Source: an uncultured Alphaproteobacteria bacterium
Lineage (GTDB): Bacteria > Pseudomonadota > Alphaproteobacteria > Geminicoccales > Geminicoccaceae
Direction: 5' to 3'
Length of the DNA: 64,000 nt
Assembly (NCBI GenBank): GCA_937995535.1
Contig: CALKJU010000020.1
Location: 1 to 64,000 of the forward strand
A program made the position numbers and the translations under genes. Shown piece by piece: positions 8,026 through 16,782 of this stretch (position 1 is its first letter; each line of letters opens with the position of its first letter). The notes beneath the pieces are model-generated. The model searched no databases and was not told the DNA's origin. It was given only the letters and a program-made list of their open reading frames with translations.

Positions 8026-8721
8026 TCACGGCGGATAGTCGCGCCCGGGGCGGGGCCGGTAGACCGGCAGGGAGAGGCCCTTGGCGAGGGCCAGCGCGCG
8101 CAGCGCGAAACCGGCGGCGACGGCGGCGAGCAGCACGAGGTCCGATGCCACCGCCAGCCGGTCGAGGGTGACGTAGACCGCCGCGGCGAGCACCGCCGCG
8201 GTGACGTAGATCTCGCGGCGCAGGATCAGCGGCAGCTCGGCGCACAGCAGGTCACGCAGAATGCCGCCGAAGGTGGCCGTCATGGTGCCGAGCAGCACCG
8301 CGACCACGGCCGGGACTTCATGGAGCAGCGCGATTCGCGCGCCGAGGCCGGCGAACAGGGCGAGGCCCAGCGCGTCCAGCCAGAGGAGCAGGCGATAGCG
8401 GGACTCGATCCGGTGCGCGACGAAGAAGACGAGCACGGCGACGGCCGTGGTGACGGCAAGGTAGAGCGGCTGGCCGACCCAGAAGACCGGCAGGCGGCCG
8501 ATCAGCAGATCGCGCAGCGTGCCGCCGCCGATCCCGGTCACCGCGGCGAGTAGCGCGAAGCCGACGATGTCGAGCTGCTTGCGCGATGCGGTCAGCGCCC
8601 CGGTTGCGGCGAACACGGCGACGCCGAGGAGATCGAGCGCCGCGACGAGTGATGCGAGCAAGCGCGGATCCCGTGCGCGGGTTGACCCCGTGGTCCTTCG
8701 GGTCAGATGGTAGAAAGTCAA
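8026..8721 (-). CDS. UPF0126/TRIC family membrane channel
   Basis: A 231-residue integral membrane protein with about seven helices arranged as two internal repeats. Each repeat carries the family's glycine motif: TGIGGGTLRDLLIG in the first half and TATFGGILRDLLC in the second. Bacterial homologues are trimeric intracellular cation (TRIC)-like channels passing K+ or other cations. The first 20 residues are polar, and the true start may be internal. The ATG at 8721 lies just before the divergent DUF6152 gene, so promoters overlap here. Confidence 0.86.
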   Translation of the reverse strand: MTFYHLTRRTTGSTRARDPRLLASLVAALDLLGVAVFAATGALTASRKQLDIVGFALLAAVTGIGGGTLRDLLIGRLPVFWVGQPLYLAVTTAVAVLVFFVAHRIESRYRLLLWLDALGLALFAGLGARIALLHEVPAVVAVLLGTMTATFGGILRDLLCAELPLILRREIYVTAAVLAAAVYVTLDRLAVASDLVLLAAVAAGFALRALALAKGLSLPVYRPRPGRDYPP

Positions 8722-8745
8722 CTGCCATCAGGGGAAGGGACCGCG

Positions 8746-9102
8746 ATGCCGCTCGACCGCCGCCACCTCCTGCTGGGCGCCGCAGGTGTCGTCGCCGCCG
8801 GCCCCGCGCTCGGCCATCACGGCTGGAGCGGCTACGACGCTGGGACGGTCCTGACACTGACCGGCCCGGTCCGCGAGATCACCTTCGCCAACCCGCACTG
8901 CACCGCGCTGGTCGAGGCGGACGGCAAGGTGTGGACCTGCGTGCTGGCGCCCCTGTCGCGAATGAGCCTGCGCGGCCTGCCTGCCGGCTCGATCGAGGTC
9001 GGGGAGACCGTGACGGTCGTCGGGTACCCGCACCGCACCGAGAGCAGCGAGATGCGCGCCGAGCGCATCACGGTAAAAGGGCAGACGGTCGAGCTGCGCT
9101 GA
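8746..9102 (+). CDS. DUF6152 family exported protein
   Basis: A 118-residue protein with a twin-arginine-like leader (DRRHLLLGAAG) and a mature start at about GHHGWSGYD, the typical DUF6152 opening. The rest is a small beta-barrel-like domain including TGPVREITFANPH, VWTCVLAP and VGYPHR. No biochemical function is established. The ATG at 8746 follows GGGGAAGGGA and is preferred over the in-frame ATG at 8707. Its TGA overlaps the ATG of the DUF6644 gene, and the two families commonly occur together. Confidence 0.76.
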   Translation: MPLDRRHLLLGAAGVVAAGPALGHHGWSGYDAGTVLTLTGPVREITFANPHCTALVEADGKVWTCVLAPLSRMSLRGLPAGSIEVGETVTVVGYPHRTESSEMRAERITVKGQTVELR

Positions 9103-9602
9103 TGGAGCACGGGCTGGCCGAGGCTCCGGCTTGGCTCGTCGCGCTCGAGACCTCCGGCCTCGGCCATGCCCTGCGCAGCTCGCTGTGGCTGTATCCGGTC
9201 GTCGAGACCCTGCACATCATCGGTTTCGCCCTGCTCGTCGGCGCCATCGTCGCGTTCGACCTGCGCCTGGTCACCGCCGACGGCGACTTCGACGTCGAGC
9301 GCTGGGTGCGGCGGCTGATCCCCGTGGCTGCGACGGGGCTGATCCTGGCCATGGCGATGGGGTCCTTGCTGTTCACCTCCGAGGCCACCGCCTTCGCCCG
9401 CAACCCGGTGTTCCTGGCCAAGATGACGTTACTCGTGCTGGCGCTGCTCAACGTCGTCTGGTTCCATCTCGGGCCGCTGCGGCTGCGGCGAGCGATCGGG
9501 CCGAGCGTCGGCATCCCGGCCGCGATGCGCGCCTCGGCGGCCCTGTCGATGGCCGGCTGGCTCGCCGTGCTCGTCTGCGGCCGGCTGATCGCCTATGTCT
9601 GA
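9102..9602 (+). CDS. DUF6644 family membrane protein
   Basis: A 166-residue protein with four predicted membrane helices, opening with a short amphipathic segment and then SSLWLYPVVETLHIIGFALLVG, a signature of DUF6644. Function unknown. TGATG overlap with the DUF6152 gene suggests the two products act as a unit, perhaps an exported domain plus membrane partner. The stop overlaps the convergent DUF190 stop by ten bases. Confidence 0.76.
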   Translation: MEHGLAEAPAWLVALETSGLGHALRSSLWLYPVVETLHIIGFALLVGAIVAFDLRLVTADGDFDVERWVRRLIPVAATGLILAMAMGSLLFTSEATAFARNPVFLAKMTLLVLALLNVVWFHLGPLRLRRAIGPSVGIPAAMRASAALSMAGWLAVLVCGRLIAYV

Positions 9603-9946
9603 GGCGCCGCGCGGTCCCGCTTCAGGTACGGGACGATCTCGACGTCGTCGATCACCGACAGGCCGTACTCCACCATGTCCGGGAGTTCGGCCAGGAGCAG
9701 CTCGATCTTCTCCGCGCTGTCGACGACCTCGACGAGGATCGGGAGATCCTCCGAGATCTCCAGGATCGAGGGGCGTCGCAGGGTGGTCACCCGGCCATAG
9801 CCCATGGCACCGCGGAACACGGTGGCGCCGACGAGACCGAGCTCGCGCGCCTTGAAGACGATCGCCTCGAACAGGGGCCGCCCGCCGTGGCGCTCGCGCT
9901 CGTTGACGAAGATCCGCAGGCGCCGCGCCGGCTGGCGTGCGTCCAT
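9593..9946 (-). CDS. DUF190 family protein
   Basis: A 117-residue cytoplasmic protein of the DUF190 family, which has a PII-like ferredoxin fold. Visible family segments are RIFVNERERHGGRPLFEAIV, GATVFRGAMGYG and LPILVEVVDS. DUF190 genes are frequent companions of crcB and are thought to modulate it. It starts 12 bases after the crcB stop on the same strand, consistent with a two-gene fluoride-export operon. Confidence 0.86.
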   Translation of the reverse strand: MDARQPARRLRIFVNERERHGGRPLFEAIVFKARELGLVGATVFRGAMGYGRVTTLRRPSILEISEDLPILVEVVDSAEKIELLLAELPDMVEYGLSVIDDVEIVPYLKRDRAAPQT

Positions 9947-9957
9947 CCCGGTGATCC

Positions 9958-10350
9958 TCAGCTGCGGTTGAGCATCAAGGCGCTGGCATGGCCGAGCCAG
10001 ACGGCGCCGAGACACACGACCAGAGAGAGGGTAACATTGGCGGCCGCCTCGGGCCAGTTCCCCTCGCGCGCCAGCGCCAGCGTCTGCAGGCTGAACGAGG
10101 AGAACGTGGTGTAGCCGCCGCAGAAGCCGACCATCAGCAGGAGCCTGGTCTCGGGCGACGCCAGGATCCGCCCATCCGGTCCGGTGAGCGTGGCGATCAG
10201 GCCGATGAGGAAGCTGCCGCTGACATTGGCGAGGATCGTCGCCCAAGGGAATGTCGCCAACCCAAGGGCGGCGAAGAGCTCGCTGAGCCAGTACCGACAC
10301 AGGCTACCGACAGCACCGCCCAGCGCGACGGCCAGCGAGTTGCCGAGCAT
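9958..10350 (-). CDS. crcB: fluoride channel CrcB/Fluc
   Basis: A 130-residue, four-helix fluoride exporter that works as an antiparallel dimer. Family motifs are clear: GGAVGSLCRYWLS near residue 11, WATILANVSGSFLIG near 36 and GFCGGYTTFSSFS near 74. It removes cytoplasmic fluoride down its electrochemical gradient. Followed by the DUF190 gene. I searched the 70 bases upstream for the crcB (fluoride) riboswitch and found no convincing core. Confidence 0.95.
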   Translation of the reverse strand: MLGNSLAVALGGAVGSLCRYWLSELFAALGLATFPWATILANVSGSFLIGLIATLTGPDGRILASPETRLLLMVGFCGGYTTFSSFSLQTLALAREGNWPEAAANVTLSLVVCLGAVWLGHASALMLNRS

Positions 10351-10420
10351 CGGCGATCGTCACACCGCGTTCGGGGCGCCGACCGCTCGCGGCGGAGGCG
10401 CGCCGTCGGCACGGGCACCC

Positions 10421-10747
10421 TCAGTGGCCCACCGTCCAAGGGCGCGTCGAGACATGCGCATGCTGGTTGCCGACGAGCCGGCGCAACCGCGGGTCGGGTG
10501 GCCCGTGCGCGTGGCCGCCATGATGGTGGTCGCCCTCGTGCCGCACGATCTTCGGCTCGTGCGCGGCACGTTCGTTGCGGCTGTGCAGCCGGCTGCGGGT
10601 CCTGTCCATGCCGAGGGCCGGGCGACCGAGCCCGCGCGGCGCGCTGCTGCCGCATGCCGGGCAGGGATTCGGCGCCGCGGCCTCGCTCATCGGACGCCAG
10701 GCCTCGAAGGTGCCGCACTGGGGGCATTCGTACTCGTAACGGGGCAT
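10421..10747 (-). CDS. fmdB: FmdB-type zinc-ribbon regulatory protein
   Basis: A 108-residue protein whose first 40 residues form the FmdB/CxxC zinc ribbon MPRYEYECPQCG...PCPACG (C8, C11, C29, C32). The rest is polar and His-rich (GDHHHGGHAHG), perhaps metal-binding. In Methylophilus, fmdB lies in the formamide/acetamide utilisation cluster and was proposed to be regulatory. Here it is the last gene of the formamidase-AmiS unit, 31 bases after amiS, which supports the assignment. Confidence 0.82.
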   Translation of the reverse strand: MPRYEYECPQCGTFEAWRPMSEAAAPNPCPACGSSAPRGLGRPALGMDRTRSRLHSRNERAAHEPKIVRHEGDHHHGGHAHGPPDPRLRRLVGNQHAHVSTRPWTVGH

Positions 10748-10778
10748 GAGATGTTCTCCACGCGGGGCCGGCTGGCGC

Positions 10779-11345
10779 TCAGCCGTTCGGGGCGGGTGCG
10801 CCGGTGGCGGTCGCCGCCGCCTGCGCCGCCGGGCCCATGACACCCTGCAGCAAGAGGAAGCCCGGCAGCCAGCCGGTGAGCACGCCCTGGGCGACGGTCA
10901 TCATCCCTGTGACCTTGGCGATCGGCTTCTGCTGCGCGAGCAACAGGAAGAACATGAACCACAGCACCGCCCAGGCGAACCAGCAGAGGCCGAACCAGAT
11001 GTCCCAGCCGGTCTGGGCCGAGGCCAGCGTCTCCCAGCCGATCGGCACGATCGTGATGGCGACGAACAGGCTGAACCAGCCGAGCCCGCGCCCGTCGGCC
11101 TCGTTGTAGCGGTTCCACGCCACCCACAGATAGGTGAACGAGAACAGCAAGGTCAGCGCCGCAGCCTTGATCGAGCCCGCGTCCGCGCCGGGCCCGAAGG
11201 CGAAGTAGAGCGCGACGGAGGCGGTCAGCAAGCCGACGAAGATGTTGATCACCGAGATCTCACGGTCTCCGATCTTGCCCAGGATCCAGAGCCCGTTCAG
11301 GAACAGGACTGCGCCGACATAGAGCAGCGCCATGCCGAGCAGCAT
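10779..11345 (-). CDS. amiS: AmiS/UreI family amide or urea channel
   Basis: A 188-residue protein with about six membrane helices. AmiS/UreI landmarks are MLLGMALLYVGAVLFLNG at the N-terminus, LLFSFTYLWVAWN in the middle and a WFAWAVLWFMFFLL helix. Family members conduct short-chain amides or urea. Lying between formamidase and FmdB, it most likely admits formamide or acetamide. The final residues are Ala/Pro-rich and unstructured. Confidence 0.87.
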   Translation of the reverse strand: MLLGMALLYVGAVLFLNGLWILGKIGDREISVINIFVGLLTASVALYFAFGPGADAGSIKAAALTLLFSFTYLWVAWNRYNEADGRGLGWFSLFVAITIVPIGWETLASAQTGWDIWFGLCWFAWAVLWFMFFLLLAQQKPIAKVTGMMTVAQGVLTGWLPGFLLLQGVMGPAAQAAATATGAPAPNG

Positions 11346-11420
11346 CGATGCCTCCCCCGTTGGATGATGCGCGCAGCGGGCGCCAGAGCCATGACGGCCC
11401 CAGCGCCCGCGGTGCTCACG

Positions 11421-12647
11421 TCAGGTGGCGCGGGCCACGTCGGTTCCCGTCGGCACGCCGCGGACCGGGCCGCCGGCATTCGGCCGGATATCGAAATCGA
11501 AGATCCCGGTGGGGATCGCCAGCGTGGCGCAGGCGTTCGGGATGTCGACGATGCCGCTGATCCGCCCCTCGCAGGGCGCGGTGCCGATGATGACGTAGGC
11601 CTGCTCGCCGGTGTAGCCGAACTTCTTCAGGTACTCGATGGCGTTGAGGCAGGCGCGGCGGTAGGCGACGTGCGCGTCGAGGTAGTATTGTTTGCCGGTG
11701 AACTCGTCGACCGAGATGCCCTCGAAGACGAGATACTCGCCGAATTTGGGCTCGCAAGGGCTGGGGATGAAGATCGGGTTGGTAACCCCGTACTTCGCCA
11801 TGCCACCCTTGATGATGTCGACGTGGACGTCGATCCAGCCGGCCATCTCGATGGCCCCGCAGAAGGTGATCTCGCCGTCGCCCTGCGACCAGTGGATGTC
11901 GCCCATCGAGAGCCCGGCACCCTTCTGGTAGACCGGGAAGAACACGCGCGAGCCGCGCGACAGATTCTTGATGTCGCAGTTTCCGCCGTGCTCGCGCGGC
12001 GGCACCGTGCGGGCGGCCTCCTTGGCCGCCCTGCCGGCCGCCTGGCCGGTCATCTGGCCCATCAGCGCGTGCTCCGCCTGCGGCGGCGCCGCGAGCGGCG
12101 GGACGCGGTTCGGGTCGGTCGCGATCAGCTCGGCTTCGCGCTTGTTCCACTTTTCAAGCAGCTCGCGCGACGGCAGGCAGCCGATCAGGCCCGGATGGAC
12201 CAGGCCGGCCCAGCGTACGCCCGGCACGTGCCGCGACGTGCAGTAAAGCCCGTGCAGGTCCCAGATCGCCTTGCAGGCCCTCGGATAATGCTCGGTGAGG
12301 AACCCGCCGCCGTTCTCCTTGGCGAAGATCCCGGTAAAGCCCCACTCCGAGCCGGGCAGGGGCCCGACGTCGAGGAGGTCGACGACCAGCAGATCACCCG
12401 CCTCGGCGCCCTCGACCCCGACCGGGCCGCTCAGGTAATGCACCCGCGGCAGGATGACGTCGCGGATCTCGTTGGCGTCGTCGTTGCTGGAGATCTGGCC
12501 ACCTGTCCAGTCGTAGCATTCCATGCGGAACTCGGCGCCCGGCTTGACCCACTCGACGATCGGGATGTCAGGGTGCCAGCGATTATGCGGCTTGACCGCG
12601 AGCTCGGACGGATGCTTCGACAGGTCGATCTTGAACAGCGTCTTCAT
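11421..12647 (-). CDS. fmdA: formamidase (acetamidase/formamidase family)
   Basis: A 408-residue cytoplasmic amidohydrolase that hydrolyses formamide, and often other short amides, to the acid and ammonia. Length and motifs match FmdA/AmdA: RWHPDIPIVEWVKPGAEFRMEC, DWTGGQISSNDDA, GGNCDIKNLSRG, MGDIHWSQGDGEI and GVTNPIFIPSP. The upstream gap (12648-12771) is AT-richer and holds a 10-base palindrome CAAAGCTTTG (12753-12762) that could be an operator. The LuxR regulator is encoded just upstream on the same strand and probably controls this nitrogen-acquisition unit. Confidence 0.93.
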   Translation of the reverse strand: MKTLFKIDLSKHPSELAVKPHNRWHPDIPIVEWVKPGAEFRMECYDWTGGQISSNDDANEIRDVILPRVHYLSGPVGVEGAEAGDLLVVDLLDVGPLPGSEWGFTGIFAKENGGGFLTEHYPRACKAIWDLHGLYCTSRHVPGVRWAGLVHPGLIGCLPSRELLEKWNKREAELIATDPNRVPPLAAPPQAEHALMGQMTGQAAGRAAKEAARTVPPREHGGNCDIKNLSRGSRVFFPVYQKGAGLSMGDIHWSQGDGEITFCGAIEMAGWIDVHVDIIKGGMAKYGVTNPIFIPSPCEPKFGEYLVFEGISVDEFTGKQYYLDAHVAYRRACLNAIEYLKKFGYTGEQAYVIIGTAPCEGRISGIVDIPNACATLAIPTGIFDFDIRPNAGGPVRGVPTGTDVARAT

Positions 12648-12771
12648 GTCTCCTCCCCTGCAGGCGCGTTCCGCAAAGGGGCACGACGGCCCCCCTGAGC
12701 CTCATATCTTGGTAAGGAGCCGGCGCCGCTGCCGCATCGTCCGGACGGCTGACAAAGCTTTGATGTTATTC

Positions 12772-13926
12772 CTATGAGGGCCGGACGTCGCGCAATCCCG
12801 GCGCCGCCAGGCCGCCGATCAGCCGCATCAGCGCGGCCTGGCTGTGGGTTCCGGTCTTGGCGAACACATGTCGCAGTTGGGTGCGGACGGTGCTGTGGCT
12901 GACGCCGAGCCGTGTCGCCGCCGCGGCGAGATCGGCGCCCGACAGCAGCTGCGCGCAGAGACGCGATTCCGCCTGGGTGAGCCCGAAGGCGCGGGCCAGG
13001 TCGGCCACCGCGTCGCGGTCGTCGCTACCGAGCCCGGGGCTGATGATCGCCACCAGGCGCTCCGGCTCGGCGAGTTGCCCGCCGGCGTCCGTTCGCGCGC
13101 CGAGCGGCGCCACGTGCAACACGAGCGGCTGGTGCCCCTGGCCGCGTTGCAGCGTCACCCGGCCGCCCGCCCCGCCGCCGGCGCTCGGGGCCAGCGCCGC
13201 GGCGTGGATCTCGCGGCGCAGCACGCCGAGATCGGCGCCGCCGGCGGCGACTAACCGGCCGCCGACGAGCCGAAGCCCGACACCGCGGGCGAGCTGCGCA
13301 TCGGCCGCAGCATTCATGGTCACGAGGCGGCCGTCGCGATCGACGATCCATACCGCGAGCGGCAGGGCGTCGAGCAGGTCGCGCAGGGCACTGTGCGTGG
13401 CACAGCGGCGGAGCAGATGGCGGCGAAGATGCAGGGCGCGACCGAGATGCGGCAGGAGGCGCCGCAGGTCGGCGACGTCGCGATCGTCGAACTCCGGTTG
13501 GCCCGGCGCGCGCATGACGCTGAGGAAGATCGTCTCCTGGCCGAGGCGCAGCGGCACGCCGCAGAGCCGGTGATAGCAGTCCTGTGGGCGCAGATAGTCA
13601 GAGTAGAACTCGGTGCGAACCAGCTCCCAGCCGGGAATGATGCTGTGGCCGACGTGGACGCGACCGGTCTCGTAGGCCGGAGAATATCCCAGCCACGGAT
13701 TCCGCGCAGCGTAGTAATCGATGTAGCTCTGCCGAAAAAGACTGTCGAGGCCAACCTCGAGGGTCCACGACCCTTTCCGAGTGTGGAAGTCGTGACTGAT
13801 CAAGGCAGTCGCGACGGCTCCGAAGTCGCGGCGGATACGCGCCAGTACCTGCACCAGCTCGCTCTCGTCGCCAATCCCCAGATAGACGAGATCCGCAATC
13901 TCGTCCAACCAAGTGTCGGCGCGCAT
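12772..13926 (-). CDS. LuxR-family regulator with N-terminal sensor region
   Basis: A 384-residue transcription factor. The C-terminal helix-turn-helix (about 315-375) contains GLTQAESRLCAQLLSG, LGVSHSTVRTQLRHVFAKTGTHSQ, a typical LuxR/GerE domain. The N-terminal 170 residues look autoinducer/GAF-like, and a PAS-like stretch ALPLAVWIVDRDGRLVTMNAAA follows. The ligand is unknown. The ATG at 13926 has GGGAGG upstream. It directly precedes the formamidase unit on the same strand, which suggests local, amide-responsive control (inference). Confidence 0.82.
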   Translation of the reverse strand: MRADTWLDEIADLVYLGIGDESELVQVLARIRRDFGAVATALISHDFHTRKGSWTLEVGLDSLFRQSYIDYYAARNPWLGYSPAYETGRVHVGHSIIPGWELVRTEFYSDYLRPQDCYHRLCGVPLRLGQETIFLSVMRAPGQPEFDDRDVADLRRLLPHLGRALHLRRHLLRRCATHSALRDLLDALPLAVWIVDRDGRLVTMNAAADAQLARGVGLRLVGGRLVAAGGADLGVLRREIHAAALAPSAGGGAGGRVTLQRGQGHQPLVLHVAPLGARTDAGGQLAEPERLVAIISPGLGSDDRDAVADLARAFGLTQAESRLCAQLLSGADLAAAATRLGVSHSTVRTQLRHVFAKTGTHSQAALMRLIGGLAAPGLRDVRPS

Positions 13927-14337
13927 ACGGCCTCCCTCATCACCGAAGCGTGCGAGACAAGATGAGATCGAGCTTCTCGACTGCAAAAGTATGCCGTGTT
14001 GGATGAGCCCCTCGGCCAGAATTCAGATTCAATATCGAAACGTTTCGTTACACAGGAGAGGTTGGCAGTCAATAGCCTTCGCTTTGTTCGCTGCTCGAGG
14101 GCGAGGTCAGAATGTTATAACGTTGTGTGCTGCTTTCCGACCGGGGAAGCGGGCTGCCGCTCGACAGGCTGTCGCGGGCCGATGGGCGCCGCTGATCGCG
14201 TTCTCTTCATCCGTGGGTCGACCATGGTGCCGGCGGCGACACCGTCCGCGCGGGCAGGTTCGCGGCGCCGGCCATCGACCGCGGATACGCCCGCTTCCCG
14301 GGCTTGCTGTGGCGGACGCCCGGCGCAGGTCTGCGTC
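13927..14337. other. intergenic region with two palindromes, AT-richer than surroundings
   Basis: No gene is supported here. The stretch 13960-14130 is visibly less GC-rich than its flanks and is probably the promoter region of the LuxR gene. It holds a perfect 12-base palindrome CGAAACGTTTCG (14036-14047), about 110 bases upstream of that gene's start, and GTTATAAC (14114-14121). Either could be an operator. Confidence 0.5.
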
Positions 14338-16782
14338 CTACGCTGTCAGCGCCGCGTTGCCCGGATCGTAGGGGCTCTCGGCGATGACGCGGGCGGGGCG
14401 CAGTTCGCCGAGGAGGCGGACGTGGCAGGGCGTGCCCGGGACGACGTGCTCGGGGCGGAGATAGCCCTGCATCAGCGATTTTCCGACGAAATGGCCATAG
14501 CCGCCGGCGGTGCCGCGTCCGACCACGGCACCGTCGATGTAGACCGGCTCGTTGCCGAAGCTGTCGGCGTCGTCGGCCTCGATCTCGACGCAGGCGAACC
14601 GCCAGGGCATGCCCTGCGCCTTCTGGCGGAGCAGCGCCTCGCGCCCGATGAACTCGCCCTTGTCGAGACGCACGAAGCGCTCCATCCCGGCTTCGAGCAG
14701 CGAGTTCTCGGCATTCAGATCGGTGCCCCAGAGCCGGTAGCTCTTCTCCAGCCGCAAGGAGTCCATGGCGCGCAGGCCGACGAGCCGGATGTCGCGCGAC
14801 CGGCCGGCGTCCAGGAGCGCGTCGAACAGGTGGACCTGGTACTCGATCGGGTGGTGCAGCTCCCAGCCCAGGGAGCCCACGAAGTTGACCCTGAGCGCGC
14901 GCACCGACGGACAGAAGCCCACCGGGATCTCCTGCGCCGTCAGCCACGGGAAGGCGGCGTTCGAGACGTCCGCGTCGGCGAGCTCCTGGAGCACCGCGCG
15001 CGCCTCCGGGCCGGCGAGGATCAGCACCCCGTACTGCGGCGTCACGTCCTTCAAGAACACCGACCCGTCGCGGGGCACGGACCTGGTCAGAAGATCCCAG
15101 TCGTAATCGTGCGCGGCGCCGGGACCGACGAGATAGAAGCGCTCGCCCCACAGCCCGTCGGGCAGCCGGGTGATGGTCCATTCCGAGCGCACCGAGCCCG
15201 AGCGGTTGAGCGCGTGGCACAAGGCGATCCGGCCGACCTTGCGCGGCACGGCATTGGCCACCAGACGGTCGAGCCAGCCGCGCGCCCCCGGCCCCTCGAC
15301 CTCGTACTTGGCGAAGGAGGAGAGCTCCATAAGCCCGACGCGCTCGCGCATGGCGCGGACCTCGTCGCCGACGATCCCGAACCAGTCGGCCCGGCGGAAC
15401 GTCCAGTGGTCCTTCCGCTCGCCGCCGGGCGGGGCGAAGAACTGCGGCCGCTCCCAGCCGAAGCGCTGCCCCCAGACGGCACCGGCGCGATCCAGGCGGT
15501 CGTAGATCGGCGGTGCCTTCGCCGGGCGGCCGGCCGGCCGCTCCTCGTGCGGGTAGTGGATGATGAAGACGTGCGCGTAGGCCTCCTCGTTCTTGAGCTT
15601 CGCGTATTTCTTGGAGACGACGCCGAAGCGGCGCGGATCGACGCCGGTCATGTCGACCGAGGGCTCGCCGTCGACGATCCAGTTGGCCAACTGCCACCCC
15701 GCCCCGCCCGCGGCCGTGATCCCGAAGCTGTGCCCTTCGCTGATCCAGAAGTTCGGCAGGCCGAAGGCCGGGCCGACCAGCGGGTTGCCGTCCGGCGTGT
15801 AGGCGATCGGACCATTGACGATCTGCTTGATGCCGACCTTCTCAAGCGACGGCACCCGGCGCATCGCCGCCTCGACATGGACCATGATCCGCTCGAGGTC
15901 GCCGGGGAACAGGTCCTTCTCGAAGCTCGCCGGCACTCCGTCGATGAAGCAGGCCGGCGCGTCCTTCTCGTAAGGCCCGAGGATCCAGCCGCGCCGCTCC
16001 TCGCGGAAATAGTAGCGCTCGTCCGGCTCGCGCAGGATCGGCAGCTCCTGATGGCCGGCAGCGCGGTATTCGGCCAGTACCGGGTCGACGTCGAACACGA
16101 CGTACTGGTGCTCGACCGGGATCACCGGGATCTGCAGCCCGACCATCGCCGCCGTCGTGCGCGCATAGTTGCCGGTGGCACAGATCACGTGCTCGCAGCG
16201 GATCCTGTCAGCGCTCGCGGTGGTCACGACCCACTCGCCGCCTTCCCGCGTGATGGCCGTGACCGGCGTGTGCTGGTGGATCGTCGCCCCCATCAGCCGC
16301 GCACCCTTGGCCAGCGCCATGGTCACGTCGGCCGGGGCGATGTGCCCGTCGGTCGGGTGCCACAGCGCGCCGACCAGCCCCTCCATGCGCGCCAGCGGCC
16401 AGAGCTTCCTGATCTCGTCGACGCCGATCAGGTGGCACTCGACGCCGATGGTCTCCGCCGTGCACTGGTAGTTGCGATACTCGTCCATTCGGTCGCGAGT
16501 GCGGGCGAGGCGCAGATTGCCGGTCTTGCGGAAGGACACGTCCTGGCCGGTCTCGGCCTCCAGCTTCTGGTACAGCTCGACCGAGTATTTGTGCAGCTGG
16601 CCGACCGCGTAGCTCATGTTGAAGAGCGGCAGGAGCCCGGCCGCGTGCCAGGTCGAGCCGGCGGTGAGTTCGGTGCGCTCGAGCAGCATGGCGTCGGTCC
16701 AGCCGCGTTTGGCCAGATGGTAGAGCGCCGCCACGCCGACCGCCCCGCCGCCGATCACCACCGCCCGCGCCGTTGTCCGCAT
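14338..16782 (-). CDS. FAD-dependent dimethylglycine/sarcosine dehydrogenase-like protein
   Basis: An 814-residue two-part enzyme. Residues 1-430 form a D-amino-acid-oxidase-type flavoprotein with VIGGGAVGVAALYHLAKRGW for FAD and STWHAAGLL, whose H46 is the residue covalently flavinylated in dimethylglycine and sarcosine dehydrogenases. Residues 430-814 form GcvT-like folate-binding domains (VGLMELSSFAKYEV, LRVNFVGSLGWELH, a C-terminal barrel). It likely oxidatively demethylates an N-methylated amine, passing the one-carbon unit to tetrahydrofolate. Substrate is not decidable. The ATG at 16782 follows GGGAGGCGGAG; an adjacent GTG at 16785 is less likely. Confidence 0.9.
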   Translation of the reverse strand: MRTTARAVVIGGGAVGVAALYHLAKRGWTDAMLLERTELTAGSTWHAAGLLPLFNMSYAVGQLHKYSVELYQKLEAETGQDVSFRKTGNLRLARTRDRMDEYRNYQCTAETIGVECHLIGVDEIRKLWPLARMEGLVGALWHPTDGHIAPADVTMALAKGARLMGATIHQHTPVTAITREGGEWVVTTASADRIRCEHVICATGNYARTTAAMVGLQIPVIPVEHQYVVFDVDPVLAEYRAAGHQELPILREPDERYYFREERRGWILGPYEKDAPACFIDGVPASFEKDLFPGDLERIMVHVEAAMRRVPSLEKVGIKQIVNGPIAYTPDGNPLVGPAFGLPNFWISEGHSFGITAAGGAGWQLANWIVDGEPSVDMTGVDPRRFGVVSKKYAKLKNEEAYAHVFIIHYPHEERPAGRPAKAPPIYDRLDRAGAVWGQRFGWERPQFFAPPGGERKDHWTFRRADWFGIVGDEVRAMRERVGLMELSSFAKYEVEGPGARGWLDRLVANAVPRKVGRIALCHALNRSGSVRSEWTITRLPDGLWGERFYLVGPGAAHDYDWDLLTRSVPRDGSVFLKDVTPQYGVLILAGPEARAVLQELADADVSNAAFPWLTAQEIPVGFCPSVRALRVNFVGSLGWELHHPIEYQVHLFDALLDAGRSRDIRLVGLRAMDSLRLEKSYRLWGTDLNAENSLLEAGMERFVRLDKGEFIGREALLRQKAQGMPWRFACVEIEADDADSFGNEPVYIDGAVVGRGTAGGYGHFVGKSLMQGYLRPEHVVPGTPCHVRLLGELRPARVIAESPYDPGNAALTA

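Noticed and set aside
10351-10420. Fluoride riboswitch upstream of crcB
   Set aside because: No conserved core (pseudoknot pairs and GGCGAUG-like segment) could be built from this stretch.
14111-14127. Second Zur box
   Set aside because: The left half ATGTTATA is perfect, but the right half does not match.
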